Positions 52,157 through 60,515 of a stretch of 64,000 nucleotides of DNA are shown one piece after another. The DNA lies in NCBI GenBank assembly GCA_045541975.1, contig JAZQKB010000039.1, forward strand, positions 20,815 through 84,814, in the 5' to 3' direction. Source of the DNA: SIG452 sp045541975. Lineage in GTDB: Bacteria; Bacillota; Clostridia; UMGS1840. How positions within the stretch are numbered: the first letter of the stretch is position 1; each line of letters opens with the position of its first letter. A program made the translations under genes and the position numbers. The notes below the pieces were generated by a model. That model was not told the DNA's origin. It was given only the letters and a program-made list of their open reading frames with translations, and searched no databases.

Positions 52157-52198
52157 GGTACCAAACTCCCCGCTGTTGCGGTTGGAGTGTTTGGTACT
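52157..52198 (+). promoter_or_regulatory. Long hairpin in the RNase J leader
   Basis: GTACCAAAC (52158-52166) pairs with GTTTGGTAC (52189-52197). TCC pairs with GGA, and CCGC (52170-52173) with GCGG (52178-52181), with a TGTT tetraloop. It ends 12 nt upstream of the AGGAGG ribosome site, with no U run, so it is not a terminator. A role in RNA stability or feedback by RNase J is inferred. Confidence 0.7.
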
Positions 52199-52222
52199 TA
52201 GCAAAACATAGGAGGCTTATTA

Positions 52223-53890
52223 GTGGCGAAAAAGAAAATACTGAAGGTAATTCCCTTAGGCGGTCTGCATGAGATCGGAAAAAATCTGACTGCCATTGAG
52301 TACGGAGATATCGGCATTTTAATTGATTGCGGAATTGCCTTTCCCGATGAGAATATGCTGGGGGTAGACCTGGTCATCCCCGACTATTCGTATATCATCA
52401 AAAATCAGAATAAATTTAAAGCTTTGGTATTAACCCACGGTCACGAGGACCACATCGGCGGGATTCCCTACCTGATGAAGGATTGCTCTATCCCCGTGTT
52501 TGGCACCAAGCTGACCTTGGGACTTGTAAAATTCAAATTAAAGGAACATAACCTGCTCTCCAAGGTTTCCTTAAATCAGGTTTCCGCCGGAGATACTTTA
52601 AAATTCGGCGATATTACCATTGAATTTATCCATACTAATCACTCTATTGCAGATTCGGTTGCCATTGCAGTGCATACGCCGGAAGGCATCATTCTGCATA
52701 CCGGTGACTTTAAAATTGATACCACCCCCGTTACGGGCAATATGATTGATTTAGCACGGTTCGGCGAACTGGGAAAACAAGGCGTTACCCTGCTATTGTC
52801 CGAATCCACCAATGCAGAACGGCACGGCTATACCCAGAGTGAACGCTCGGTGGGAAAAGCATTAAACGATATTTTTATCACCAATCCCAAAAAGAGAATC
52901 ATCATTGCCACCTTTGCATCCAACGTGCACCGTGTGCAACAGATTATTGATGCTTCCGTCCGCTATAACCGTAAGGTAGCGGTATCGGGCAGAAGTATGG
53001 AAAATGTGGTGCAGGTTGCTCAGGAACTGGGTTACATGAAGATTCCCAAAGGAACGCTGATTGATATTGACAACATCAAGAATTATAACAATGAGCATTT
53101 AACCATTATCACCACAGGTAGCCAGGGAGAACCCATGAGCGGGTTGCACCGTATGGCATTCTCTGCTCACCGAAAAGTGGAAATCACTTCCAACGATTTA
53201 GTGGTGTTAAGCGCAAACCCCATCCCGGGAAATGAAAAACTGGTTTCCACCGTGGTAAACGAATTATTTAAACGTGGCTCCTCGGTGGTGTATGATAACT
53301 TAGCGGATGTGCATGTTTCCGGTCATGCCTGTCAGGAAGAATTAAAGCTGATTTTAGCGTTAACCAAGCCTAAATTTTTTATGCCCATTCACGGAGAATA
53401 CAAGCACCTAATCCACCATAAAAATCTGGCAATGGAAGTGGGCATTCCCGAAGACCGCATTTTTGTGCAACAGCTGGGCAATGTGTTGCAGGTGACCAAA
53501 AGTCAGGTAAAGCCTGCCGGCAGTGTACCTGCAGGAAAAGTGTATGTGGCAGGATTGTCTGTGGGTGATGTGGGTAACATTGTCCTTCGTGACAGAAAGC
53601 ATCTGTCTCAAGACGGGTTAATCGTCATCGTAGTGTCGCTATCTTCCGAAACCAGTCAGATTCTTTCCGGTCCCGACATTATTTCCCGTGGCTTTGTGTA
53701 TATGAGAGACAGCGAGGACTTAATGGAAGAAACCCGCCAGGTGGCAAAAGAAGCGCTGGAAGGTCTGATTGCAAGAAAAGTGACCGACTGGGCAACGCTA
53801 AAGAACGAAATGCGCTCTCAGGTTGGTATGTATTTGTCCAAAAAAACCAAACGTTCTCCCATGATTCTTCCCATTATCATGGAAGTGTAA
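52223..53890 (+). CDS. rnj: Ribonuclease J
   Basis: RNase J has 5'-3' exonuclease and endonuclease activity and is central to mRNA decay and rRNA maturation in Firmicutes. The 555-residue protein has the metallo-beta-lactamase zinc motif LTHGHEDHIGG (about 70-80) and HTNHSIADS. The TGDFKID Asp and the beta-CASP motif VSGRSMENVV are followed by the C-terminal VSGHACQEELK and MPIHGEYKHL. The GTG start is supported by AGGAGG 7-8 nt upstream. It leads a group of cell-wall genes, and murT starts 34 nt after its stop. Confidence 0.95.
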   Translation: MAKKKILKVIPLGGLHEIGKNLTAIEYGDIGILIDCGIAFPDENMLGVDLVIPDYSYIIKNQNKFKALVLTHGHEDHIGGIPYLMKDCSIPVFGTKLTLGLVKFKLKEHNLLSKVSLNQVSAGDTLKFGDITIEFIHTNHSIADSVAIAVHTPEGIILHTGDFKIDTTPVTGNMIDLARFGELGKQGVTLLLSESTNAERHGYTQSERSVGKALNDIFITNPKKRIIIATFASNVHRVQQIIDASVRYNRKVAVSGRSMENVVQVAQELGYMKIPKGTLIDIDNIKNYNNEHLTIITTGSQGEPMSGLHRMAFSAHRKVEITSNDLVVLSANPIPGNEKLVSTVVNELFKRGSSVVYDNLADVHVSGHACQEELKLILALTKPKFFMPIHGEYKHLIHHKNLAMEVGIPEDRIFVQQLGNVLQVTKSQVKPAGSVPAGKVYVAGLSVGDVGNIVLRDRKHLSQDGLIVIVVSLSSETSQILSGPDIISRGFVYMRDSEDLMEETRQVAKEALEGLIARKVTDWATLKNEMRSQVGMYLSKKTKRSPMILPIIMEV

Positions 53891-53923
53891 CTTTTAATAA
53901 AAACGAACAACGAGGATTCTCTT

Positions 53924-55276
53924 ATGAAACGACTACGTCTGGCAATTGCCGTAATGGTTTGCAAGTTTCTGATTGTGATTGGAAAGCTGATGGGTACCAA
54001 AAGCTCTTCCGCCCCAGGAAGATATGCCTTAAAAATCTGTCCCGATGCTCTCAGACTGCTTGCTCCCAAAATTAAGGAAAAAATTATCTGTGTGCTGGGA
54101 ACCAACGGCAAAACTACCACCAACAATATGATTAATCTGCTGATTTCACAAACAGGGCGTTCCACCGTTTGCAACGTAGTGGGTGCCAACATGTTTGACG
54201 GTGTGGCAACTGCATTTATCAGCTCTGCCGGAATCTTTGGCTCCTTAAAAGCAGATTATGCGGTGCTGGAAATTGACGAAGCCAGTGCAAAAATTGTGTT
54301 TGACCATCTGACTCCCCACCTGATTGTGATTACCAATCTGTTCCGTGACCAGATGGACCGCTACGGTGAAATTACCGAAACCTTAGAACAGCTGAAAATC
54401 GCTGTGAAAAAAGCACCCCAGGCTACCTTAGTATTAAACGGGGATGATCCCATGTGTGCTTCCTTTACCAAAAGCGTCAATAATCCCACTGTAATTTTTG
54501 GAGTTTCGGAGGAAACCAATCAGCCCAAAACTGAAACAAAAGAAGGCAGAACTTGTCTGTTTTGCGGAAGTGAGTTGTCTTACAATTTCTATCACTATAA
54601 TCAGTTGGGTGACTTTTTCTGCACAGGCTGTGACTATCAACGTCCCGCCCCAAACTTTGGAGCAACCAATGTGACGTTAAATCCCACCTTGTCGTTCCTC
54701 TTAAATGAAAAGCAGGAAGTGAAAACTTCCCTGCTGGGCTTCTATAACCTATACAATGTGCTGGCGGCAATTTCCGTGGCAGAAACGCTGAAGCTTCCCA
54801 TTTCCAATTACACGGGTGCCTTTGCTGATTACGAAACCCAGACTGCCCGCATGGAAGAATTTGCCTTGGAAAAACCTGTGATTTTAAACTTAGCAAAAAA
54901 TCCTGCAGGCTTTAATCAGGCAATTGCCACCTTAAAAAATGATCCCCGCAAAAAAGCGGTTGTGGTTGGCATCAACGATATGCCCTCCGACGGGATCGAC
55001 ATTTCCTGGATTTATGATGTGGATTTCCAGTTGCTTTGTGACTGCGTGGCACACGGTGCTGCAGGCAAACGGTGTCAGGATATGGCACTTCGCTGGTTCT
55101 ACGCTGATGTGGAACATGTGAAGGTTCACGAAAATCCCGTTGCCTTAGCCTCCGAATTTTTAAAAACCGACTGCGAAGTGGTATACCTGCTGGTAAACTA
55201 CACCTTAATTTTTGATGCAAAAAAAGAACTGCTCATCTTAGAAAAAAATCAAAAGAAAAAGGGGGCAACAACATGA
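53924..55276 (+). CDS. murT: Lipid II isoglutaminyl synthase, MurT subunit
   Basis: MurT is a Mur-ligase-like ATPase that with GatD amidates D-Glu of lipid II stem peptides to D-isoglutamine. The 450-residue protein has the P-loop CVLGTNGKTTTNN (about 62-74), the kinase motif EIDEASAK, and NLFRDQMDRYGE. A four-cysteine zinc ribbon (CLFCGSE at about 205, CTGCDYQ at about 228) is inserted. The C-terminal DUF1727 domain contains DGIDISWIYDVDF, which should hold the Asp contributed to the GatD active site. It overlaps gatD by 4 nt. It appears intact. Confidence 0.95.
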   Translation: MKRLRLAIAVMVCKFLIVIGKLMGTKSSSAPGRYALKICPDALRLLAPKIKEKIICVLGTNGKTTTNNMINLLISQTGRSTVCNVVGANMFDGVATAFISSAGIFGSLKADYAVLEIDEASAKIVFDHLTPHLIVITNLFRDQMDRYGEITETLEQLKIAVKKAPQATLVLNGDDPMCASFTKSVNNPTVIFGVSEETNQPKTETKEGRTCLFCGSELSYNFYHYNQLGDFFCTGCDYQRPAPNFGATNVTLNPTLSFLLNEKQEVKTSLLGFYNLYNVLAAISVAETLKLPISNYTGAFADYETQTARMEEFALEKPVILNLAKNPAGFNQAIATLKNDPRKKAVVVGINDMPSDGIDISWIYDVDFQLLCDCVAHGAAGKRCQDMALRWFYADVEHVKVHENPVALASEFLKTDCEVVYLLVNYTLIFDAKKELLILEKNQKKKGATT

Positions 55277-56001
55277 AACTGACATTACTCCATCTGTTCC
55301 CCGAACTTTTAAACCTATATGGCGACCGCGGAAACATCACGGTGTTTTCCAAGCGGTGCAAATTACGAAACATTGAGCTTGCCGTGATCCCCGTTTCCTT
55401 TGAGGAGACGCTGGATTTATCCGATGCGGATATAATCTACTTAGGCGGCGGCAGCGAAAAAGATTTGGTAAAAATTACAGAAAAACTGGCAACTTATCGG
55501 GAAGAACTCCTGCAATACCGTGACGAGAACGGTGTTCTCTTAGCGGCAGCAACGGGATATCCCATATTGGGAGATTCTTTTATTGCAGAGGGAATTTCTC
55601 AGAAAGGACTGGGACTTCTTCCCGTCACCACCAAAGCAGGCGACAAAAAGCTGATTGGAAATATTGCTCTTGATTCTCCTTTAGGAGTGCTTGCAGGCTT
55701 TGAAAACCACATAGGACGCATTTATCTTGCAGACGGTGCCGCTCCGCTGGGAACGGTGCTAAGCGGATATGGCAATAACGGAGAAGACAAAACCGAAGGT
55801 GTGATGTTTAAAAATTTCATCGGCACTTATCTCTCAGGTCCTCTGCTCCCCAAAAATCCAGAGCTATGCGACCTGCTCATTGCCAGAGCCATTGAGAAAA
55901 AATACGGCTCGTTTCCCGACCTTGACCCCATTGTCTGCGAACACGAAAAACTTGCGAAAGGATATGTTTTGCATTATGGTAACCGAACTCACAAAAGATA
56001 G
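55273..56001 (+). CDS. gatD: GatD-like glutamine amidotransferase subunit with both catalytic residues replaced
   Basis: GatD normally hydrolyses glutamine and passes ammonia to MurT. The 242-residue protein matches the family along its length: HLFPELLNLYGDRGNI, IIYLGGGSEKDL, ENHIGRIYL, GVMFKNFIGTYL, GPLLPKNPELCDLLI. The nucleophile elbow, normally containing CGGYQ, reads AAATGYPILG, placing Ala93 where Cys94 of S. aureus GatD is. The catalytic His of TYLHGP is Ser188 (TYLSGP). The frame is uninterrupted and overlaps both neighbours, so this is a maintained gene rather than decay. It is probably inactive as a glutaminase. It could be a structural partner of MurT using free ammonia, or a non-amidating variant. 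Confidence 0.9.
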   Translation: MKLTLLHLFPELLNLYGDRGNITVFSKRCKLRNIELAVIPVSFEETLDLSDADIIYLGGGSEKDLVKITEKLATYREELLQYRDENGVLLAAATGYPILGDSFIAEGISQKGLGLLPVTTKAGDKKLIGNIALDSPLGVLAGFENHIGRIYLADGAAPLGTVLSGYGNNGEDKTEGVMFKNFIGTYLSGPLLPKNPELCDLLIARAIEKKYGSFPDLDPIVCEHEKLAKGYVLHYGNRTHKR

Positions 56002-57031
56002 ATACGAAGAATACGAAGAATTTAATAAAAACCACCCCAAAGGACACTTTATGCAGTCTGTTCTTTGGAGTGAAATGAAACCCGACTGGAAAAACGTGAT
56101 TTTAATCTGCACCGACGAAGCAGGCAAAATCAAAGGTGCTATGAGTGTGTTAATCCGTCCCGTTCCTGTGATTAAGAGAACCATTATGTATTCTCCCAGA
56201 GGTCCCGTCTGTGATTTAGACGACAAAGAAACCTTAAAAGAACTCTACGACGGCATTAAAAAACTGGCAAAAAAACATAAAGCTTATGTATTTAAAGCAG
56301 ATCCCGATGTGAAGTGTGACAACGAACTGTTCAAACAAAACCTAAAAGATGCCGGCTTTAAAATCATCCCCGGAAGCAAAAACTTTGAAGGGATTCAACC
56401 CTGCTTTGTGTTTCGGCTGGATGTGGCAGGAAAAGACGAAGAAGAAGTGTTCAACATCTTCCATTCCAAAACCCGTTATAATATCCGTCTTTCCGTGAAA
56501 AAGGGTGTTACCGTTCGATTAGGCGGAAAAGAAGATGTGGCTGACTTCCAGCGACTGATGGAAGAAACCGGTCTTCGTGACGAGTTTGTAGTACGTCCTG
56601 CTTCCTATTTTGAAAAAATGCTGGAGGTATACGGCGAAAATGCCCGTCTGTATATGGCAGATTTTGAAGGCAAACCCATTGCAGGTACTTTGGCAATTTA
56701 CTATGGCAATAAGGTTTGGTACTTATACGGTGCATCCGGCAATGCATACCGCAATGTGATGCCCAACTATCAGCTCCAGTGGGAAATGATTCGCTGGGCC
56801 ATTGAAAAAGGATGTGACATCTACGATTTCCGTGGTGTGTCCGGCGATTTAAGTGAAGACAACCCCTTATACGGTCTGTACCGTTTCAAAAAGGGCTTCA
56901 ACGGTGAATTTACCGAATTTTTAGGCGAAATTGAAGTGGTATTCTCTCCCTTTATCAATTGGGCTGTTCATCACGGAGAACGAATCTTCAGAGAATTGCG
57001 AAGAAAACGGTATCTTCGCAAAAACAAGTAA
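55976..57031 (+). CDS. FemX/FemAB-family lipid II amino acid transferase
   Basis: This is a 351-residue aminoacyl-tRNA-dependent peptidyltransferase that adds bridge residues to the lipid II Lys or Dap side chain. Visible family motifs are GHFMQSVLWSEMK, IFHSKTRYNIRLSVKKGV, NYQLQWEMIRWAIEKGCD, YDFRGVSGDLSEDNPLYGL and FKKGFNGEF. The amino acid added cannot be told. The ATG at 55976 overlaps gatD by 26 nt. The AAAGGA site is 13 nt away, longer than ideal, so the start is less certain. With murT-gatD it forms a peptidoglycan-precursor modification operon. Confidence 0.9.
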   Translation: MVTELTKDRYEEYEEFNKNHPKGHFMQSVLWSEMKPDWKNVILICTDEAGKIKGAMSVLIRPVPVIKRTIMYSPRGPVCDLDDKETLKELYDGIKKLAKKHKAYVFKADPDVKCDNELFKQNLKDAGFKIIPGSKNFEGIQPCFVFRLDVAGKDEEEVFNIFHSKTRYNIRLSVKKGVTVRLGGKEDVADFQRLMEETGLRDEFVVRPASYFEKMLEVYGENARLYMADFEGKPIAGTLAIYYGNKVWYLYGASGNAYRNVMPNYQLQWEMIRWAIEKGCDIYDFRGVSGDLSEDNPLYGLYRFKKGFNGEFTEFLGEIEVVFSPFINWAVHHGERIFRELRRKRYLRKNK

Positions 57032-57041
57032 GGAACTTATT

Positions 57042-57680
57042 ATGAAAATCAGATTACAGTTTGAAAAAAATATGCCCTATATCTCTCATCTGGACTTAAT
57101 GAAGGCGGTGCAGAAGATTCTCAAGCGTACCGGTCTTCCCTTAAAGTACTCCGAGGGGTTTAATCCTCATATGGTGTTAAACATTGCCAATCCCCTGCCC
57201 TTAGGCATTGTGGGAAAGCAGGAATATTTGGATTTTGAACTCAAAACCGATTCCATTTCCTTTGGGGAAATCAAGGAAAAGCTCCATCTGGCAAGCCCCG
57301 AAGGAATTATCCCCGTGGAAATTTATACCGAAAACCTGCGAAAGTTCAACGAGACTACCAATGCGGACTACGAAATTGCAATCCGCACGGATGATGGCGA
57401 AAAAATCCGCTCGTTTTTAAATCAGGAAGAAATTTTGGTGGAAAAATTCTCCAAAGGGAAAACCAAAACCATCAACTTAAAAGAACTGATGTTTCGCTAC
57501 GGCGTAACCGACACCGAGGACGGCGTGACGCTGACCCTAAACTGCGCCTGCGGAACCGAAAAAACCTTAAATCCCATGCTGTTAAAAAAAGCAATGATTG
57601 ATAGCGGTATCAAAATTACCGCATTTTTAGCAACCCGACTGGGTTTTTACAATGAGGATGGCGCAAGCTTTTCCTCCTAA
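57042..57680 (+). CDS. DUF2344 protein (TIGR03936 type)
   Basis: This is a 212-residue protein of DUF2344. These proteins normally follow, or are fused to, a radical SAM protein of the TIGR03960 group in rRNA or tRNA gene neighbourhoods. MKIRLQFEKNMPYISHLDLM and KYSEGFNPHMVLNIANPLPLG are diagnostic. The ATG at 57042 has TAAGGAA 8 nt upstream. No radical SAM gene lies beside it here; it sits between a FemX-like and a csaB-type gene. Function is unknown. Its 3' end is adjacent to the next gene and overlaps its longer possible starts. Confidence 0.88.
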   Translation: MKIRLQFEKNMPYISHLDLMKAVQKILKRTGLPLKYSEGFNPHMVLNIANPLPLGIVGKQEYLDFELKTDSISFGEIKEKLHLASPEGIIPVEIYTENLRKFNETTNADYEIAIRTDDGEKIRSFLNQEEILVEKFSKGKTKTINLKELMFRYGVTDTEDGVTLTLNCACGTEKTLNPMLLKKAMIDSGIKITAFLATRLGFYNEDGASFSS

Positions 57681-57711
57681 ATCATCAGACAGAACGGTGG
57701 TGAATCCCCAA

Positions 57712-59916
57712 ATGAAAATATTACTGGCATCCATGAAAATGGACATCGGCGGTGCCGAAACCCACATTGTGGAACTGGCAAAAGGGCTGGTGGCAGAAGG
57801 TCATACCGTACAGGTGGTATCCGAAGGCGGTATTTTTGCAGACGAGCTGGTCAGATGCGGTATTGCACATACCTATGCACCTCTTTCTTCCAAAACGCCG
57901 AAAAGCATTTTAGAATCTTATAAAATTCTAAAGAAACTGCTGCAAGAAGAACAGTTTGACATTGTCCATTCCCACGCCAGAATCCCCAACGTGATCATAC
58001 ATATGCTGAAGCGAAAATTCAACTTCGGCTTTGTATCCACCCTGCACTTTGCCTTTACCAAGAACACCTTGGTGAAAAAATTTACCGTTTGGGGAGACAA
58101 ATGTTTAGTTGTTTCAGAAGACTTAAAACGTCATTTGATCCGCAACAGCCGTATGAAAACCAAGGATATCACCATCACCGTGAACGGTATTAACGAAAAG
58201 GATTTTGTGGGAATCACTCCTGATGAAGAATTTATCAAAGAGTTTGGCATTCGGGATAATTCCAAAAAAATCGTTTGCGTATGCCGTTTGGAAAAAGGCA
58301 ACTGTGACAGTGCCTATCTGCTTTTGCAACGGGCAGAAGAAATTAACCGCAAATTAAAAGATGTGCAAATCATCATCGTTGGTGACGGTGATGCCTACGA
58401 GGAATTATCCAAAAAAGCAGATGAAATTAACCGTACCTTGGGCAACCGCACCGTGATTATGACGGGCAAGCGAAACGATGTGAATAAAATTATTGCATTG
58501 GCAGATGTATTTGTGGGAATTTCCCGTGCAGCCTTAGAAGCCATGGCAGCAGGAAAAATTGTGGTGCTGACCGGAAGCTACGGTCACCACGGTGTGCTTA
58601 CAGAAAGCGATTTTTCCAAGCTGAAAATGGCAAACTTTACCTGCCGTGGACTAAAAACACCAACTGAGGAGGATATTGTCCGCTCCGTCTGCGATGCCTA
58701 TCGCATGGAAAAAACAAAAAAAGCGGAAACCGTTTCCCGCTTAAGTGCGATGGTTTTAACCGAATATTCTGCACACCGAATGACTGCAGATGCCATTAAG
58801 GTATATAAGGATTTGCTCTACGAAATGAAGCAATCCGACATTGTGCTCTCCGGTTACTATGGATTCCGCAATTCCGGTGACGACGCCATTTTAAAAATGA
58901 TTATTAACGATATCCGTGAGTATGACCCCGATATTGGTATCACCATTTTGTCGAACCGTCCCTCCGATACCAAACGAATTTACCGGGTTAATGCTATCAA
59001 CCGCTGGAATTTCCTGGCCATCCGTAAGGCACTGAAACACTCCAAGCTCTTTGTGTCCGGTGGCGGAAGTATCATTCAGGACGTGACCTCTACCAAATCA
59101 CTGTTATACTACCTGTTTTTAATCCGTATGGCAAAAAAACTTGGCAATAAGGTGATGCTCTATGCCAACGGCATCGGTCCCGTGAGAAAAGCGGGTAACC
59201 GCAAGCGTGCCAAGAATGTGTTAAATCTGGTGGACGTGATTACCTTGCGGGAAGAGGACTCCCTGGACGTATTAAACGAAATGGGCGTTATCAACCCAAA
59301 AACCAAGGTGACTTGCGACCCTGTTGTGGCACTTTCTGATGCAGATACCGAGCAGGCAGAAAGTCTGCTCTATCGCTACCAGCTCTACGGAAAACCCTAT
59401 GTGGTGGTATCACTGCGTGAATGGAAAACCATTCCCATTTTTGAGGTAGAGTTGTTAGAAGCATTAAAGGAATTAAAACAACGTCATCAGTGCGAGCTTT
59501 TGTTTGTGCCCATGCACTATCCTCATGATATGGCAATCAACCAGAAGTACGCGAAACTGACCAATTCAGTTTGCATTTCCAAGCGTCTTTCTGCCGACAC
59601 CTGTATCGGTCTGGCAAAGCACTCCCTCTTTGCTGTGGGCATGAGACTCCACCTTCTGATTTATGCCTTTGCGGCGAATGTTCCGTCCATCGGTCTTGCG
59701 TACGACCCCAAGGTGGAAAGTGTGATGAAATATTTTGGTCAGGACACCTATATGGGCCTTTTAGAATTTACCAAAATGAGCTTCACCTCCAAATCAGACC
59801 GTATCTTAAACAATCGGGAAAACATTTGCACCGACTTGGCTATCCGCCTCCACGAGCTTCGTGAGAAAAACAAAATCAATACCGATTTTGTGAGAAGCCT
59901 GCTGGAAGGAAAGTAA
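57712..59916 (+). CDS. GT4 glycosyltransferase fused to CsaB polysaccharide pyruvyl transferase
   Basis: This is a 734-residue protein. Residues 1-380 form a GT-B glycosyltransferase (MKILLASMKMDIGGAETHIV, IVHSHARIPN, IIIVGDGDAYEELSKKA, and SRAALEAMAAGKIVV, the donor-site motif). Residues 385-734 are CsaB-like: IVLSGYYGFRNSGDDAILK, FVSGGGSIIQDVTS, LYANGIGPV, AVGMRLHLLIYA and GLAYDPKVESV. CsaB adds ketal pyruvate to secondary cell-wall polymers that anchor SLH-domain proteins. The fusion suggests one protein makes and pyruvylates a wall-polymer sugar. The ATG at 57712 fits family N-termini, but its ribosome site is weak. In-frame starts run back to 57652. Confidence 0.88.
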   Translation: MKILLASMKMDIGGAETHIVELAKGLVAEGHTVQVVSEGGIFADELVRCGIAHTYAPLSSKTPKSILESYKILKKLLQEEQFDIVHSHARIPNVIIHMLKRKFNFGFVSTLHFAFTKNTLVKKFTVWGDKCLVVSEDLKRHLIRNSRMKTKDITITVNGINEKDFVGITPDEEFIKEFGIRDNSKKIVCVCRLEKGNCDSAYLLLQRAEEINRKLKDVQIIIVGDGDAYEELSKKADEINRTLGNRTVIMTGKRNDVNKIIALADVFVGISRAALEAMAAGKIVVLTGSYGHHGVLTESDFSKLKMANFTCRGLKTPTEEDIVRSVCDAYRMEKTKKAETVSRLSAMVLTEYSAHRMTADAIKVYKDLLYEMKQSDIVLSGYYGFRNSGDDAILKMIINDIREYDPDIGITILSNRPSDTKRIYRVNAINRWNFLAIRKALKHSKLFVSGGGSIIQDVTSTKSLLYYLFLIRMAKKLGNKVMLYANGIGPVRKAGNRKRAKNVLNLVDVITLREEDSLDVLNEMGVINPKTKVTCDPVVALSDADTEQAESLLYRYQLYGKPYVVVSLREWKTIPIFEVELLEALKELKQRHQCELLFVPMHYPHDMAINQKYAKLTNSVCISKRLSADTCIGLAKHSLFAVGMRLHLLIYAFAANVPSIGLAYDPKVESVMKYFGQDTYMGLLEFTKMSFTSKSDRILNNRENICTDLAIRLHELREKNKINTDFVRSLLEGK

Positions 59917-59931
59917 AATTTTTATAAGATT

Positions 59932-59965
59932 AAAAAAAGCACCTGTTGTTGTAGGTGCTTTTTTT
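59932..59965 (+). terminator. Terminator after the csaB-type gene
   Basis: AAAAAAGCACCT and AGGTGCTTTTTT pair around an 8-nt loop. The T run abuts the tRNA fragment. Confidence 0.85.
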
Positions 59966-60020
59966 GGCGGAGTGGGTGGGATTTGAACCCACGTCCCTCA
60001 AGGGGCATCATGATTTCGAG
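59965..60020 (-). pseudogene. 3' half of a tRNA-Ser (CGA) gene, probable attachment-site remnant
   Basis: On the minus strand the 56 nt read as the anticodon loop CTCGAAA, the 3' anticodon stem TCATG and a class II variable arm (GCCCCTTGAGGGAC). A T-arm GTGGG-TTCAAAT-CCCAC, 3' acceptor strand CCACTCC, discriminator G and CCA follow. The sequence upstream of the anticodon loop does not form the 5' half of a tRNA. A break exactly in the anticodon loop is the usual identity block of integrases that target tRNA genes. The intact tRNA would then lie beyond the right edge. Confidence 0.75.
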
Positions 60021-60101
60021 CTCCTAGACACTCTTTTTAGATAGAGTAAATTAGTGGAAGTTAAAGGAACTTAAAAAGCGTTAAAAACCGCATAAAAGAA
60101 G

Positions 60102-60206
60102 AACCCCACCCAACATCGCAATCAAAGATTGCGGTTGTGTCCCGGGAACCTTGATACTCGCTATGCTCGTATGCATGGCTTTGTGGGGTTAAAATCCTTC
60201 AAAGCC
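60102..60206. repeat. Multi-branched palindromic element
   Basis: AACCCCAC (60102-60109) pairs with GTGGGGTT (60183-60190). Inside are the hairpin CGCAATC-AAA-GATTGCG (60117-60133) and a near-palindrome ATACTCGC-TAT-GCTCGTAT (60154-60172). GGCTTTG (60177-60183) can alternatively pair with CAAAGCC (60200-60206). The 3-nt loops resemble the elements at 19126 and 25891. Confidence 0.6.
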
Positions 60207-60262
60207 TTTGCTGTTCTGGAAATTTTCGTATTGCCACTTTTTGATGCATTTTTTGGGTTTTC

Positions 60263-60295
60263 GCTAGAAAAGTGCTAGAAAAATGTTAGAAAAAA
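60263..60295. repeat. Three consecutive 11-nt direct repeats near the tRNA fragment
   Basis: GCTAGAAAAGT, GCTAGAAAAAT and GTTAGAAAAAA follow head to tail, about 245 nt from the presumed crossover point. Short direct repeats at such distance resemble integrase arm-binding sites, but this is inference. Confidence 0.6.
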
Positions 60296-60462
60296 ATTAA
60301 GAGAAGTGGCTCATATTTTGCACACGGCTGGTTTTTATAAGTATCATATAAGTTTTACCAAACACAAGTGAAATAACTGCAATAAAAATACGGAAAACCA
60401 ACAACCATAGACCATTTTCCAAAATATTTTTAAATTATCCGTAGAAAAAATACAGGAAAGTA

Positions 60463-60491
60463 TTGACATTTAATAAAAGCTATGGTAAAAT
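60463..60491 (+). promoter_or_regulatory. Promoter of the AAA ATPase gene
   Basis: TTGACA (60463-60468) and TAAAAT (60486-60491) have a 17-nt spacer and lie 24 nt before the ATG. Confidence 0.7.
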
Positions 60492-60515
60492 ACATTTTAG
60501 AAAGGGGTTTTGGAC

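Larger units (their letters stand above)
60021..60462. other. Non-coding region at the left end of the presumed island
   Basis: About 440 nt without a supported gene. It contains the palindromic element at 60102-60206 and the three 11-nt repeats at 60263-60295. A further AT-rich stretch leads to the ATPase promoter. All six frames are interrupted by stops. Confidence 0.6.

Noticed and set aside
60263..60295. CRISPR array
   Set aside because: The repeats are 11 nt, head to tail and without spacers. No cas gene is present in the window.
59965..60310. Possible tmRNA (ssrA) gene on the minus strand
   Set aside because: The 3' end with GGGACGTGGGTTCAAAT recalls a tmRNA tail. No matching 5' end (GGAGTGG followed by a TTTCGAC-like segment) and no tag reading frame was found within 400 nt. 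The anticodon loop, variable arm and discriminator G fit a tRNA-Ser 3' half better.
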